Positions 1-12,048 are shown, counted from the stretch's first letter. The stretch: 64,000 nucleotides of DNA from Chrysemys picta bellii (GCF_011386835.1 NC_088792.1:222111894-222175893), one strand, 5' to 3'. Notes: generated from the sequence alone by a model not told the origin. Numbers and translations are program-made.

Positions 1-210
1 ATCACCTCCGAGTACTAAATCAGTGGATATGCATATCCACCCTGCAATCACACCACTCTCCTTTTATGCAGGTAAACTAAATCAGGCACATAATCCAACA
101 TAGCATCTCGTGTCCTGGCCCCATGCATCAGAAAAGCAGCAGTTTATGGAGGTTTGTTTTGTTCTAATAAGTAGTTTTTTGCATCCTTCAATGTCTACTT
201 CATGCAAAGC

Positions 211-335
211 TAGGGTGACCAGACAGCACGTGTGAAAAATCAGGACAGGGGGTGGAGGGGTAATAGGAACCTATATAAGAAAAAGCCCCAAATATCGGGA
301 CTGTCCCTATAAAATCGGGACATCTGGTCACCCTA
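211..335 (-). mobile_element. Short hAT-type MITE (TAGGGTGACCAG family), copy 1
   Basis: A 125-bp non-autonomous element with terminal inverted repeats TAGGGTGACCAG and CTGGTCACCCTA. It is flanked by imperfect 8-bp duplications TGCAAAGC and TGCAGATC (6 of 8 match), as expected for hAT insertion. The same family occurs at 44443-44566, where the 8-bp duplication is perfect, and at 56558-56680. It has no coding capacity; the open frame crossing it is spurious. Confidence 0.85.
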
Positions 336-890
336 TGCAGATCAAAAGGTATCGCCTGTTCTTTATGAAGAACAATAATGCACTTAGTTGGCACAGTGTG
401 GCCAATATGACCTGACCTACCTATAGAAAAGAGATTCATGTGTTTAAAGCCTATGGACAATTAAATCCTTCCCCTTCAACACTGGAAAAAAGGCTTAAAC
501 ACACAACCAAAGTAATAACAACAAGAACCAAATACATGCTGGGAACTTTTGTTTTTGAAAGCTGGATTTGTTATCTTCCTAAACTGTCTCAAAGGTTGTT
601 CGGTTTACAAACTAAGAGTGTTTGAGTTCAAGCAACTACTAGAAGTGACTGCTAATGAATCCTGGGTCTTTCCATAGACTCAACAATTATAAAAATCCTA
701 AAACTATCCTGAAGAGGAACCTTGGTTATTTAATTTGGCAAGTTCAATATCTATTCCTTTTCTTTCCGCCCCCCTCCATTCTGAATTAGGTTCTACGCGT
801 GTTACCATTCTACTGGACTACGGCACATGGCATTTTTCAAGTCTGACAACACAGGTTAATAGCCCCAGAACTGTGCACTAGTCTGCTTAC

Positions 891-1035
891 CAGATGCTGT
901 ACCTACTAGATTTGACAGTAGGAAAGAGGTGAAGTCTATGCCATCTGAGAAGGGGTCCTCGTGTTCCGATGCCGTCTTTCTGACCTCACTCTTGTCCACT
1001 GACACACTACCAAAATTCAGGCCCATAATTTTCCA
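891..1035 (-). CDS. Internal coding exon, unidentified gene
   Basis: A 145-bp exon between acceptor CATCTGCCTTAG and donor CTG|GTAAGC. Only one frame is open; it starts at phase 0 and ends one base into a codon. It encodes 48 residues beginning WKIMGLNFGSVSVDKSEV and ending GIDFTSFLLSNLVGTAS. The acidic, serine-rich middle (residues 17-30, with EHEDPFSDG) looks like a solvent-exposed linker. It is the most downstream exon in the window, so the gene continues to the left of position 1. No family recognised. Confidence 0.75.
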
Positions 1036-1449
1036 CTAAGGCAGATGGAAGCATTAGTATACAAAAGGCTCAGTCATTTTTACTATCACGTTATCCAATT
1101 TTGCACTAGTGAGGAATTAAGGGTATGAATTTTGCTACCATAAATACACTCAGAGAAACTAGAGATCCTCCCTGCTTGAGAAAGGGGAGACACATTTTGT
1201 CAGAGCTGAAAACAATCACTACTGCCCCACTATCTGAACAAAAATGAGCACTCTTTCCCTCTTTCTTCTCCTGTCTTCTGTTGCATGTTTGCGTTTGGCC
1301 CTGGAAAAGCAGAATTTGTCAAAACTGAAAGCTTGAGAGCAACCACTTCCAAATTAGTAGCAATTTTGAGCCAGTAAACAGCTGTAGGAGTAATTTCAAA
1401 CACATTGAAAAAAAAGCTCTTCTGCCGCTGGAGGAATTCTGGAAAGTTA

Positions 1450-1610
1450 GGTCTTGTCTACCTGGAAGAATTTTGCCAGTTATAAGAGTATATAACCCCA
1501 CTTATTGCAGCATAGTAAAGCTTTTTTCAGCTTAGCTTAAATTTCTTTCCAAGTGACATAAGCTAAACCTAAAAAAGCCACTAGTGTATTAGAATAAGTG
1601 TGTCCAAACA
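1450..1610. mobile_element. Degraded PIF/Harbinger-type MITE end
   Basis: It starts TTA|GGTCTTGTCTACCTGG, like the ends of the Harbinger-type MITEs at 12859 and 53126 (GGC/TTNGTCTACAC motif after a TTA/TAA target). The other end is poorly defined near GTGTGTCC at about 1605. It sits in an intron of the minus-strand gene. Confidence 0.35.
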
Positions 1611-2253
1611 GAGGGATATGGCAATATAACTATTGATTTAAATTAAAACTTCAGGTTATTCCAAAGCAAAACGTGCTTCCCTTTGTATACTACAGACACT
1701 GAAAACAAAATACAAGGAGCAGAAGGAGCCAAACAAAAATGGAAGTGTGGGAAAAGCACCAGACTAAATAGAAATTGAAATGGAGGATGGGGGAGACAAA
1801 CAAACAAATAAAATAGCTACCAACTCTAAAGACTACCTCTGGAAAAGTTCAGAAAAATCTTCCTTCGAAATTTTGGAGCTGTGCTCTCTCCCCACCTTTT
1901 CAAATATACATTATAGGAAATACACAAACTAGTAAAGACCTCTGTTTTCACCTCTGGGGTTCAGAGACTAAACCATTGTTTTTAGGTAGAAAGCAACACA
2001 ACAATGTTATATACAGATCACCCAATTCTCCCCTCACTTCCACTAATTTAATCCCAGGTAAAACACTGAATTTAGTGCTAATTTACACTGGTGAAAGAGG
2101 AGTACAGTCTCAGCAAAACTGTTAGACTGTGGAATGATCTGGTGGAATCTGAAGAATGGACTAGCAATCATTGCTATAATTCCAAATCTTAAAAATACAA
2201 CTTAATTATAAATCAGTGCCCATAAACAAGTTATCACAATAAGTGGTTTTCAC

Positions 2254-2298
2254 CTTGACCATATTTGAATCTCAGTGATGAAGAATATAAAGCGGTTT
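2254..2298 (-). CDS. Candidate short coding exon, unidentified gene
   Basis: A 45-bp candidate between acceptor GTGTGATTTATAG and donor CAAG|GTGAAA. In the frame set by the upstream exon at 2817-2911 it reads E-TALYSSSLRFKYGQ and ends one base into a codon. The phase fits upstream but not the phase-0 start of 891-1035, so another exon must lie between them or this one is wrong. The polypyrimidine tract (TTTGTGTTTGTGTGATTTATAG) is fair. Confidence 0.4.
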
Positions 2299-2816
2299 CT
2301 ATAAATCACACAAACACAAACTTGCTAGACAAAACAGTCAAACAAAGCCCAGCAGGAATTAAGAATGATTTGTTATCCTCTGATGTTTCAGTATGGAAAA
2401 AGCTAATAGTACTAAACATCATCTACTCTCTTAGGATGAAATTCATCTCTATGCAAAGGGCTAGTACAAGGCTTCTTCAACGCTTATGTGGAAGAAAAGT
2501 CCTATTTTGCAGATTTAAGTGGCATTCACTTGGTAAGTGGGTCAAAAGCTTTGTGCTGCCCCTGTGCACAGGGGTTAATTTCATCCTCAGAATTCTTTCA
2601 TAATTCTTAATGATAAAGCTAGTATTGCCATTTTTTATATTTACAAAAAAAAAAAATCATTGCCAAGATCAAACAAAAAATATGCCAATCTAGAGGTTAA
2701 CTATCACACATCACCATGTAGTAGAATTAACTTTAAAAAAAAAAAAAAAAAGAAGAATGTTACCAACTTCAAGGGGGAAAAAAGGATTACCTTCAGGAGC
2801 TATACAGAGCTACCAC

Positions 2817-2911
2817 CTTCTTTAAAACACAGCAGGATAATAAGGTGCACATTTGCTTCAGTTGATTTTGGCAACAGAATGGCATGACTGTTCAAAACAA
2901 GAGTAAAAGAC
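2817..2911 (-). CDS. Internal coding exon, unidentified gene
   Basis: A 95-bp exon with a strong acceptor (ATCTTTTGTTTGCAG) and donor GAAG|GTGGTA. A possible alternative donor, GTAATC, lies 25 bp further on but would include an in-frame TAG. One base completes the previous codon; 31 codons follow, starting SFTLVLNSHAILLPKSTEAN and then a hydrophobic VHLIILLCFKE. The run LIILLC suggests a buried beta-strand or helix rather than a membrane segment. It is in phase with 3517-3539 upstream. Confidence 0.6.
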
Positions 2912-3415
2912 CTGCAAACAAAAGATACAGAATGTAATTAGGAATAGCCATAAAATGTTTGGTTAAAACTGAACAATGAAGATTTTTTATTGCCAGTGCT
3001 GCACCTCACAGGAGCAAATTGATGTATCTATGTTATAAAGAACATTTAATTACTCTAATTTTGTGACATTTTGCTTAATGTTTGTTTTAAGTATTACACT
3101 TTCAACAAATTTTTTCAGTAACTACAAAAAGAGTTAGACTAATTTAAGATTAGTCAATTGGTGTAAAAACAAAAATTGTTACATATGCTAGACCTACTTA
3201 ATTAAACTTGAGACAAAAACGACCACCACATTATAGATACAGAAGGAGCAGAGAACTCAATATCCAGGGGATTCTTCCACAAGGAAGGAAATGGGAAATA
3301 TTCTAAAGAAACTGAGAACCAGTGGTTACATTTTAAATATAAAATATGCAAGTGTTTCTTCTAGTAGTACTGCTTCACTACATTATCCTAAAATACTTAA
3401 ACGGGCACACTCAGG

Positions 3416-3418
<3 letters not shown>

Positions 3419-3447
<29 letters not shown>
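3419..3447. repeat. Poly(A) tract
   Basis: An uninterrupted run of about 29 A residues. Similar runs are at 2726-2742, 11260-11280, 14531-14550 and 50046-50073, with a poly(T) run at 51921-51942. The short open frames crossing them encode poly-lysine or poly-phenylalanine and are not genes. Confidence 0.9.
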
Positions 3448-3449
<2 letters not shown>

Positions 3450-3516
3450 CTACACAGAATAAAAACAGTGTTTTTAAAAATCTAATTCACCTTTACTATT
3501 AGTGCTGATTGCTTAC

Positions 3517-3539
3517 CGTTTTCCTTTATAGTAGCATTC
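3517..3539 (-). CDS. Candidate 23-bp coding exon, unidentified gene
   Basis: A very short exon with excellent signals: acceptor ATATCTCTTCTACTTATAG and donor ACG|GTAAGC. In phase with its neighbours it encodes ECYYKGK plus two bases of an arginine codon completed by the exon at 2817-2911. Frame continuity on both sides (phase 0 in, phase 2 out) is the main support. Short exons arise by chance easily, so it needs transcript evidence. Confidence 0.45.
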
Positions 3540-4246
3540 CTATAAGTAGAAGAGATATCACAGGTGTGACAGAAAGAGAAGGGAGAGATAGAAAAGGAAG
3601 AAGGGAAGGGACAAACACGAAGTGGAAAAACAAAAACAGACCGGGGGCTAGGACCAGATACTGAAGGCACAGCACAGTCACGGCCTAACTTGTGATCAGG
3701 AGAGTTCTATAAAGGAGATCTTGAAGATACAAGATGGGAATTTGTATTACCAGACAAAATACAATAGTTATAAATCATGCCACTCAACTTAATGGCTAAG
3801 CTACAATTTAAACATAACACTGGCTATACCAGACAGAAAACAGAAAAACATGAATACAAAAAACACAAAAAGAAAAAGCTACCCAAATCAATACAAGTAA
3901 AAGAATACAGCATCTAAAAGAAAAAAAAATATCAAACAAATTAACCAAGTTATATTTAGATCTCCTGCAAAACATTTTCACTATTTTGTGTGGTGAATTT
4001 GCAGTCAAAGTCCAATTATTAAATATGTTAAGCTTCTCAAAATATTACAAGATGCAGATTATTTTTTCATTTAGTGGCAACTCTGAAAAGCTGAGACAAT
4101 TTTAGAGATGATTAATGAGATGCAGTTAACTGTTTTGTCACACAGAGTTCTTTAAAGCTTATTAATTTCATTTAGCACATTTGGAAAGTTAATTGACTTA
4201 GCTCAACATTGCTTATTTAAAACAAAACCAAAACCACCCAACCAAC

Positions 4247-4393
4247 CAGTGCTTAATTTGTAATGAAAAAGGCGCTGGGGCTCAAGCAATTTGTTTACAT
4301 TCATAACTGATGCAGCAAGCCCAGAGTTGCCGGGGCTATGAACTACCAAGCCTAGAGGTGCCAGGGCTCAGTCCTGGCAAAAATTAAACACTG
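4247..4393. mobile_element. Short hAT-like MITE (CAGTGCTTAATTTGT ends)
   Basis: A 147-bp element with inverted ends CAGTGCTTAATTTGT and AAAATTAAACACTG. Internally it has a duplicated motif around AGCCCAGAGTTGCC and AGCCTAGAGGTGCC. The flanking 8-mers CAACCAAC and CACCTAAT match only partly, so the insertion is old. Confidence 0.65.
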
Positions 4394-4456
4394 CACCTAA
4401 TCAACAAAACCCTCTTTTGCATCCATAAAAACTGGCCGACGTAAAAGCCTCCTTAC

Positions 4457-4570
4457 AGGCATACAATACCAACTTTTTTGTAACAACTCTATAACACTAT
4501 GGCTTTCATAGCATTCCAAGCTTGATTTAACATGTAAATGGTACTGAAGTAACTTTTTGGTCCATTTGTG
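4457..4570 (-). CDS. Internal coding exon, unidentified gene
   Basis: Ends at a good donor (CCT|GTAAGG). The open frame is bounded upstream by an in-frame TAG just before the assumed acceptor ATATAG. It encodes 38 residues, including HKWTKKLLQYHLHV and VIELLQKSWYCMP, phase 0 at both ends, so it fits after 11021-11189 and before 3517-3539. An alternative acceptor CTTCAG would start the exon at 4543, also in phase. A longer open frame in another register on the same strand (4489-4701) lacks splice support. Confidence 0.5.
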
Positions 4571-5403
4571 CTATATGTGCAGAATCTCCATGTTCCATTG
4601 TCTTGATTTTGCCTGAACCATCCTTTCAGACTACAAATCACTGCCAGGCTCATGAGTTGAAACTGGATTACTGCCCTTCTGGATAATGGAGAGAGAAACA
4701 AATACCAAGTTCCATAGTTCAGCTTTAAAGACGCACTGCCAACTTGATTTTTTTTTTAGTTGATAAATTTCAAATAATTCAAGTTTCTTATAGCCCAACA
4801 TTTAAAAAAGCATGTACACATTTCCTTTTTAAAAACAAAATGGTGTTTCTGATCCCCTGTTGATTTGCAAAAGAGTTCTTTGCAGACAGGAAAGGTGAAT
4901 GGGCAGACCCAAGCATGACAAAAAACAAAAACAAAAAAAACATGCTATACTTAGGTCCATCCTTCCTTCCCTTTCCTCTGCCCATGTAATAATGGTAAAG
5001 ACCAATGAGTATAATCAGTTTAAATGACATTATAAACATGACAATTAAATGTAAAGTTAACAATTTTATGTTGCTAAGACCTTAGTTTACTAAAAGTGAA
5101 AATTCAGAAATGCACTGCGTCCCTTTATGCTTTGTTGACTCTGTTATCTAAGCTAAAGGCTCCTAGTCCACCAAAATTTGAATTTCAAACTCTGTAGGGA
5201 GTAAGCGTGTTTAAATACAACTATTTACAGTGGATTATTATTAGTTTTAAGGTCTTTAGGAGCTTTTTAAAAATATATTTAAGCTAAAAACTCAAGTTGT
5301 CAGAGCTCCTTTAAGGCTGAGATTTTAATTTACAAGTGTCATTAAATTTAAAGTTAGATGTTGCCATAGAAACTTTAACTCTGCTTTTGTACTTATCCAC
5401 TTC

Positions 5404-5620
5404 AGGGTGGATAAAAATTGATTAAAAACAGATTAATTTGTTTTTTATTTAAGTTAAATACAGGGTTTTTAAAATAAAGCTATTTTAAAATATTAAATTA
5501 TGACAATCTATGTTATTGTCTAAATTTACTGTAATCTATTGCAATCTTTTTAATTCATTTATTAAAAAATTAAGCAGTACATGTTTGCTGCTAAGTTTTA
5601 AAAGGAGCACAGGATCTGGT
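5404..5620. mobile_element. Remnant of hAT element (CAGGGTGGATAAAAAT end)
   Basis: Begins CAGGGTGGATAAAAATTGAT, matching the terminal repeat of the fuller copy at 26714-27833, and continues as AT-rich sequence like that copy's interior. The 3' end is lost where CR1 sequence begins. Confidence 0.6.
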
Positions 5621-5624
5621 GCAA

Positions 5625-7540
5625 GAAGTGGAATATAGCTGAACAGGTTGGTAATAGTAACCATACTATAATTTAATTGAATAGCCTTATGGGGGTGGGG
5701 AGACGACACCAAGGAAGCCCAACACAGTAGCAATGAACTTCAAAAAGGGGCACTACACAAAAATGAGGAAGCTAATTAAACAGAAATTAAACAAAACAGT
5801 CACAACAGTGAAATGCCTGCAAACTGCATGGAAACTTTTTAGAAACACCATGATAGAGGTTCAAATTAAATGTACACCTCAAATGAAAAACATAGTAAGA
5901 GGCCCAAAAAAGTGCCACCATGGCTAAACTAAGTAAAAAGAAGTGGTTAGAAGCATCTTTAAAATTTGGAAGTCAAATCCTAATGAGGAAAATAGAAGCA
6001 TAAACTGGGGCAAAACATGTGTAAAAGTATAATTAGGCAAACCAAAAAAGAATTTGAAGAGGAACAAGCCAAAACCTCAAAAATTAACAGCAAAATTTTG
6101 TTAAGTATATCAGAAGCAGGAAGACTGCCAAACAATCAGTGGGGCCAGTGGAGGACCAAGGTGATAAAGGAGCACTTAAGGAAGACACTGCCATTGTGGA
6201 GAAGTTAAATGAATTCTTGGCCTTGGTCTTCAGTGCAGAGGATGTGAGGGAGATTCCCATACGTGAGCTATTCTTTTTAGGTGACAAATCTGAGGAACTG
6301 TCCTAGACTGAGGAGTCAATAGAACAGCTTTTGAAACAAAATACATAAATTAAGTAGTAACAAGTCCCCAGGACCAGACGGTACTCACCCAAGAGTTCTG
6401 AAGGAACTTAAATATGAAACTGCAGAACTACTAACTGTGGTATGTAACCTACTGCTTAAATCAAACTTCTGTAGCAGATGACTGGAAGATAGCTAACGTG
6501 ACACCAATTTTTAAAAAAGGTTCCAGAGGCCATCCTAGCAATTATAGGCTGGTAAGCCTAACGTCAGTATCAGGCAAATTGGTTGAAACTGTTGTAAAGA
6601 ACAGAATTAGCAGACACATATATGAACATGATTTGTAGGGGAAAGAGTCTACACGGCTTTGGCGACGCATGATTTCATTTTACAAATCTACTAGAATTCT
6701 TTGAAAGGGTAAACAAACATGTGGACAAGGGTGATCCCGTGGATATAGCATACTTGGACTTTTAGAAAAACTTTGACAAGGCCTCTCATCAAAGGCTCTT
6801 AAGCAAATCAAGCAATCATGGGATAAGAGAGATGGATCAGTAACTGGTTAAGAGATAGGAAACAAACGATACATAAGAACAGCCATACTGGGTCAGATCA
6901 AAGGTCCATCTAGCCCAGTATCATATCTTCCAACAGTGGTCAATGCCAGGTGTCCCCAAAGGGAATGAACAGAACAGGTAATCATCAAGTGATCCATCCC
7001 CTGTTGCTCATTCCCAGCTTCTGGCAAACAGAGGCTAGGGACAGCATCCCTGCCCATCCTGTTTAATAGCCATTGATGAACCTATACTCCTTGAACTTAT
7101 CTAGTTCTTTTTTTAACCCTGTTACAGTCTGGCCTTCACAACATCCTCTAGCAAGGGTAGGAATAAATGGTCAGTTTTCAGAACAGAGATAGGTAAAAAG
7201 TGGTGGTATCCCCCATGGATCTGAACTAGATCCAGTGCTGGTCAACATATTCATAAATGATCTGGAAAAGGGGATTAAACAGTGCAGTGCAAAGTGTTCA
7301 GGTGGTACAAAATTACTCAAGATAGTTAAGGTCAACGCACACTGTGAAGATTAAAGGGATCTCACTAAACTGGGTGACTGGGCAACAAAATGGCAAATGA
7401 AATTCAATACTGATAAATACAATGTAATGCACATTGGAAAACATAATTCCAACTGTACATACAAAATTATAGGATCTAAATTAGCTTTTACAACTCAAGA
7501 AAGAGATCTTGGAGTTTTTGTGGATAATTCCTTTTCTCTT
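5625..7540 (+). pseudogene. CR1 LINE ORF2 relic (endonuclease/RT), frameshifted
   Basis: A decayed plus-strand copy of CR1 non-LTR retrotransposon ORF2. Recognisable blocks are the end of the endonuclease domain (5640-5760), the region before the reverse transcriptase (about 6360, reading SPGPDGTHPRVLKELK), the NYRLVSLTSVSGKLVET block (about 6540), the AYLDF-KNFDKASHQRLL block (about 6750) and the C-terminal part ending near ERDLGVFVDN (7500). Stops and frameshifts are scattered throughout. A separate CR1 tail is inserted in antisense at 6867-7154, splitting host CR1 sequence between GGAAACAAA and GGGTAGGAATAAATGG. The copy ends abruptly near 7540, before the normal 3' tail. Confidence 0.9.
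6867..7154 (-). mobile_element. CR1 3'-end fragment nested in CR1
   Basis: Antisense CR1-type 3' region, recognisable by CATACTGGGTCAGATCAAAGG and CTTCACAACATCCTCTAGCAA, a very common turtle repeat. It interrupts the sense CR1 of 5625-7540 and is therefore younger. Confidence 0.85.
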
Positions 7541-7859
7541 CAATCTTCTCTTCATGGAATCTTTGTACGCTTGGTCTTTCACATCTTCTCTTACTACCCT
7601 CTTCCTCCCATGCTTTCTTTGCTGGTCATTCTTCTCCCACTCTTATTACACATCCAGCCCACCTCAAACATGTGCTCTTCAGCCTGTCAATCACCTAGAA
7701 CCCCAAGTTCACCTTCCTTTTAATTTCTTCCATGCAATCTGTCTACCTTCCACTTGACTACCATTCTCCTCAGTTTTACGACCTGCATCTTTTCTTCCAT
7801 CTCCATAAGACCCACTGTTTACAAACCACAGAGCAGGCAGGGACAAAAACGTAATATAA

Positions 7860-8193
7860 TAGTGGTGACCAAACTCTGGCTCACAAACCACATGTGGCTC
7901 TTTTACCATTAAAGTTCGGCTCGCAAGCCCGTTCTCCAAATATCAGACTGGGGTGGGGAGAGCTTGGGACCTCTGCTTTGCAGTGGGATGGTTGGGTAGG
8001 AGCTTCTGTCCAGTGGGGAGGAGGGTCTCGGGGCTTCAGCCCTACGAGGCGCACCTGCCGAGGCATGGGGCTTCCGCAGGAGTGGGGCTGAAGCCCCAAG
8101 CCCCAGCTCCCCTCAGTAGTGTATTCCGGCTCTCGAACTTCTGAAGATTATCTTATGTGGCTCGGAATTTAGCCACTAATTTGGCCACCCCTT
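7860..8193. mobile_element. hAT MITE with 8-bp target duplication
   Basis: A 334-bp element with imperfect ends (TAGTGGTGACCAAACT and AATTTGGCCACCCCTT) and flanking duplications TAATATAA and CAATATAA (7 of 8). The GC-rich interior gives open frames on both strands (7894-8144) that are not genes. It is inserted next to the antisense RT relic at 8202-8480. Confidence 0.8.
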
Positions 8194-8201
8194 CAATATA
8201 A

Positions 8202-8480
8202 GCTTCTCCTTTCAATATGTTACTTTAATTGCTGGTTCCACAGTACTCCTGACACCTTTTTTACAGCTGCTGATGCACACTTGGTTCTTCTTTTCAATTC
8301 CCAGATCTCTCTGCAATGGCACTAAGTGTACCGCCCAAGTACACAAATTCTTTCGCCAGACTCAGCATCTCTCCAGAAACGTCAATCAACAGCTCTTCTT
8401 CCACCTTTATTAGTTTCATAACTTCACTTTTCTGTGTGTTATCTTCCAACTATGGTCTTCAAATGCAGATGTCCACTCTG
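8202..8480 (-). pseudogene. Non-LTR reverse-transcriptase relic (C-terminal region)
   Basis: Minus-strand translation contains LAKEFVYLGGTLSAIAERSG followed by RRTKCASAAVKKVSGVLWN, the thumb/C-terminal region of a craniate non-LTR RT. Several stops and frameshifts separate the blocks. A related plus-strand relic lies at 9660-10290. The LINE clade cannot be assigned by eye. Confidence 0.65.
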
Positions 8481-8484
8481 ATAA

Positions 8485-9655
8485 TTACCAATTACTCTTT
8501 GCTGCCAATCAAAAGGATCAGATTATAAATCTGATGAATATCAATGTTTATTTTTAAGTTTTTTTCAAATTTTGACTGTTGAGGGAGTGTCAATGATGGG
8601 GGAGTGTCAATTATTTAATGACAGTAGATGTTGAGATTCAAAACATTAATGCTTTATAACCATTAAAACACAAGTGGTCAGCATCCCATGTCAAAATATG
8701 AGATGTATAAATCCTTAAACTCTAATAAGTTCTAAAGCACCATTTTTCTTAATTTGCCTAGCCATACACATTGATTACCATAAATGGAAATATTTTTCAT
8801 CAGAGTGTGCAGAACTTGAAATCAACATTTACCGACAAAAATCTTCCAAGCCTAAATATATGAAGGTATATGCGGTTTTATAAAATACCACATTGTGTGT
8901 TACTTAACAAAAGCCACCTTAATGGCACAGGGTACACCATTCAGACTTTAGTCCACAAAAGTAAGGGGATCAGGTTTGTTTAATGTTCCAAGACAATCCT
9001 CTCTCTGTGCTTCCGGTACTATAAGAATTTTTCTGCTGTCTGTTTAACCTGCTGGCAACCTGGCTTATCTGTAAGTAGTTTTCTTTCATAGAAGAAAGTT
9101 TAATTTTTTCTTTCCCTTTTGTTATAAAATTGATGGGGCCTTTAGGTACTTCAGCCAGTTATTTCCCTCCTTTTCAAAATAAGTTTCCCTCCCCACCTGC
9201 TGAATGCATGCACCCTCTCCCCAAATGGCTAAATTCCAATTTGCCATTTCTCTTAAAGTACTGGTGTCAGAGAAATTAAAGTGTCACTTATTTAAAAAAT
9301 AAATATTGAACAGATGTGACAAATTTTAGAGTTTATCATAGTGCTAAAACTGATTTCACTGAAGTCTAGGACAACCTTCTCTTCAGTTTCTTTCAATTCT
9401 TTTGTATCTGTCTGATGATTTTTCACTTGACTGAATACTGTTTTTGTCTAGGGGTATGCAGTATTATTTGAAGTATCATGTGTATTATTGTTTATTATTT
9501 GCCCGGACTCCACAGGGGTGTGTAAAAGCTGTTTTCTGTTAACATCACTGTTCAACATCAGCACTGATTAGTTGATAAACTTGAGGCAGCTGTCAGTAAC
9601 ATTCAACTGATCATTCTGTTTCGATATCTTGATACCCCAATGACATTATCTTGTT
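8485..9655. other. No gene recognised
   Basis: AT-rich sequence in an intron of the minus-strand gene. No coherent open frame with splice sites, terminal repeats or named repeat could be supported. Confidence 0.5.
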
Positions 9656-9659
9656 GGCT

Positions 9660-10290
9660 CAGTTCAGTATATTATTGCAGGTTATGGCCGTTCTGGTTGA
9701 GCAAAAGCATCATGCCTTAGACTGGTTATTAAGCCAGATAAAACAAAGTGTCATGTCATTACCATGAAGCAGTCTCCAGCTCCATATCACAACCAGCACA
9801 GTATTAGTCCGTCTGGACAGGACATCAAGCACATGGCACCTGTCAAGTATTTGAGCAGTGTCATGGACATTGGAGCTTGAGGATGCTCAAAAGATCTGAA
9901 CATGCATATAGCAGCAGCAGCTGCCACATTTTGGGCCCTTCACCAGCCTTTGTGGTAATGTCATTACATCAAGTTTGCTACAAAGCTGAGGCACTATAAA
10001 TCAACAGGTATACCAACTCCATTGCATGAAAGTGAAATGTGGGCACTGAGGAAAGCTGAAGAATACTGGACTGATGTTTTTGAGTCTTACTGTCTTCATC
10101 AACTGCTTCATATCAAGTTGCAGGACAAGATCAGCTATTAGGATATTTGAAGTCGAATACAGGAATCACCTCCTTCAGCATTGATTCAGTTTCAGCAGCT
10201 TTCTTGGGATGAACATATCATTCGAATGGAAGACCAATGAATCCCAAACCTGCATACCAAGGAATGTTGATATGTGGCTGGCTATCATGG
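9660..10290 (+). pseudogene. Non-LTR reverse-transcriptase relic
   Basis: Translation in shifting plus frames gives PVKYLSSVMDIGA, then EMWALRKAEEYWTDVFESYC and LHQLLHIKLQDK, then SWDEHIIRMEDQ. These match the order of the RT C-terminal region of vertebrate LINEs (the KYLGS, GSETWAL and WAGHVIRM blocks). Stops and frameshifts show it is dead. The open frame at 10209-10412 is only its tail. Confidence 0.65.
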
Positions 10291-11020
10291 GGGCATCAAG
10301 ATTGCCATTGATGGATATAAACCAAATATACAACCAGACTACCATTAAGCACCTTGTCAGCGATCAATCACTGAATTTGCAAGGAGGCCATGTCCTTTGG
10401 GATTTGCCATAATGAAGATGATGTATTACTTGACTGTTCTAGAGTTTAAATATCCTACTTGTATCTTCTTTCTGTAGCCATTCTATTTTTGACTATATAG
10501 CTACTCTTTGAAGTGATCCCTGGAGTTTTATGCTCCTCCACTCTAGTTAACATTTCATATGCTTATCTTGGACAGTATTTTTAATATTCATAGTTTCATA
10601 GAAATATGATGACAAAACTAAAAATCAGACAGATTATCCATCTTTGGTAAAAGAATGTGATCCAATCCCGTTCACGAGCTTGTGGATGCTAGTCTTTTAG
10701 AATTAGACACTGAAATAATTCTAATACACATCTTTTGTCTAATAAACTTCTTAACTGAGGAAACAGGCACAGAAGTAAATGGTTACTAAAAGGTGACACC
10801 ACATTAGTCAGGAAGTAAACCCAGGTTGGATTTCTGATGTGTTTTAATCACTGAGAAACACTCCCTGCTCTAATATAATTATGTTCTTTCCCTTCAATTA
10901 CTTTACCCTTTTTAATCATACAAATAAGCAGTTTCCTCTCCTGTGTGGGTATGATCTTTGATTCACAGCTGGCTGATGGAGCATTTTGGTTTTTTAACCA
11001 CACTTTTTTTTTTAAATCAC

Positions 11021-11189
11021 CTCAGAAGCATTGCCAGAATATACCCTTTTCTCTCTCCAAAGACAAACTGAGGTTCCTAACTTGTTGTAAAGCGTGGTAT
11101 ATTCAAGTATGTGTTCCTTCAGATGGCTTAGTTCAAATAATTGACTCATTATCCACGACGGAAAGGTACTGCATGTGGAAACAAACTCT
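11021..11189 (-). CDS. Internal coding exon, unidentified gene (best supported)
   Basis: A 169-bp exon with a textbook acceptor (TTGTAATTCTTTTCCAG) and donor GAG|GTGATT. One base completes the previous codon, then 56 open codons: it starts EFVSTCSTFPSWIMSQLFEL, continues SHLKEHILEYTTLYNKLG and ends with CLWREKRVYSGNASE. The other two frames contain stops. It joins in phase to 13559-13607 upstream, completing an arginine codon, and leaves phase 0 for 4457-4570. The segment is probably alpha-helical (FELSHLKEHILEYTTLYNKL). No family recognised. Confidence 0.8.
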
Positions 11190-12048
11190 CTGGAAAAGAA
11201 TTACAACTTGTAGAATCTGGTCAAAAAGTTTGCAAATGGTTCTGCAAGCAACATGTCAAAAAAAAAAAAAAAAAAAAAAAGGGGAGTTCAAGTACATCTT
11301 GACTTTGACACTTGAAGTTAGCTGGGAAAGTGGGTGAAAATTCCTAGAAGGGAAAAAAAGATGGCACCATTTAAATTCTAGAGAATAACCATGGCACAGA
11401 TGGTTAACTCCATAGCACTGAGTCTTTATGTTAATTTTCTTTAAAATCTCCAGTGTCTGTCTAATTCCCAGTCTAAGATCCCCTGATAATTAAGGGCTGC
11501 TTAAAATGTGGTTTGAATTCACGGTCGCTTAGAGTGTTACTTTTAAGACTGTTTTCTCCCTCTGCTACATTTCTGCATTCTGACAATCAGGCACAATTTA
11601 CTAAAAGACTTGCCCCGAAGCACTAGAAAACTTCAAAGAATGATATTTAATAAATTTCACTTGATTACCCAAGAATGGAAGCACTGCAGATGGCAGAGAA
11701 AGTAAAGGAACAAGATTTAAAAATACCATCAGTATGTATAAATCCCATGGACACTCATGAACCCTTAGTATATACATCAAGCTAAGCATCACCCATAGCT
11801 CTTTACAGAAGTACATTATTCCATACCAAATACCTCAAGTTTATCACACTAGAGTCAATTACACATATTGGCTTGCATGATAGCATCAATCTATGGAGAC
11901 TCCTAAAAATTCAAGCAAGGAATTTAGTATTCTTCAACCTCACTGGACCTCAAAACACACACAAGTTTGCAAGTGTTTTTATTTTATTTTAAGATACATC
12001 TAGTTTCAGGTAGCTTAAAAATAGCTAAGGAGCTACTGACATCCATTA

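Noticed and set aside
2660..3485. Small frames with poly-lysine
   Set aside because: Driven by poly(A) runs.
4489..4701. 70-codon minus-strand frame
   Set aside because: Different register from the splice-supported exon 4457-4570 and ends in a stop before the donor.
11678..11692. 15-bp micro-exon between a strong acceptor and GTAATC
   Set aside because: Frame-compatible, but the flanking exons also join in phase without it, so it is not needed.
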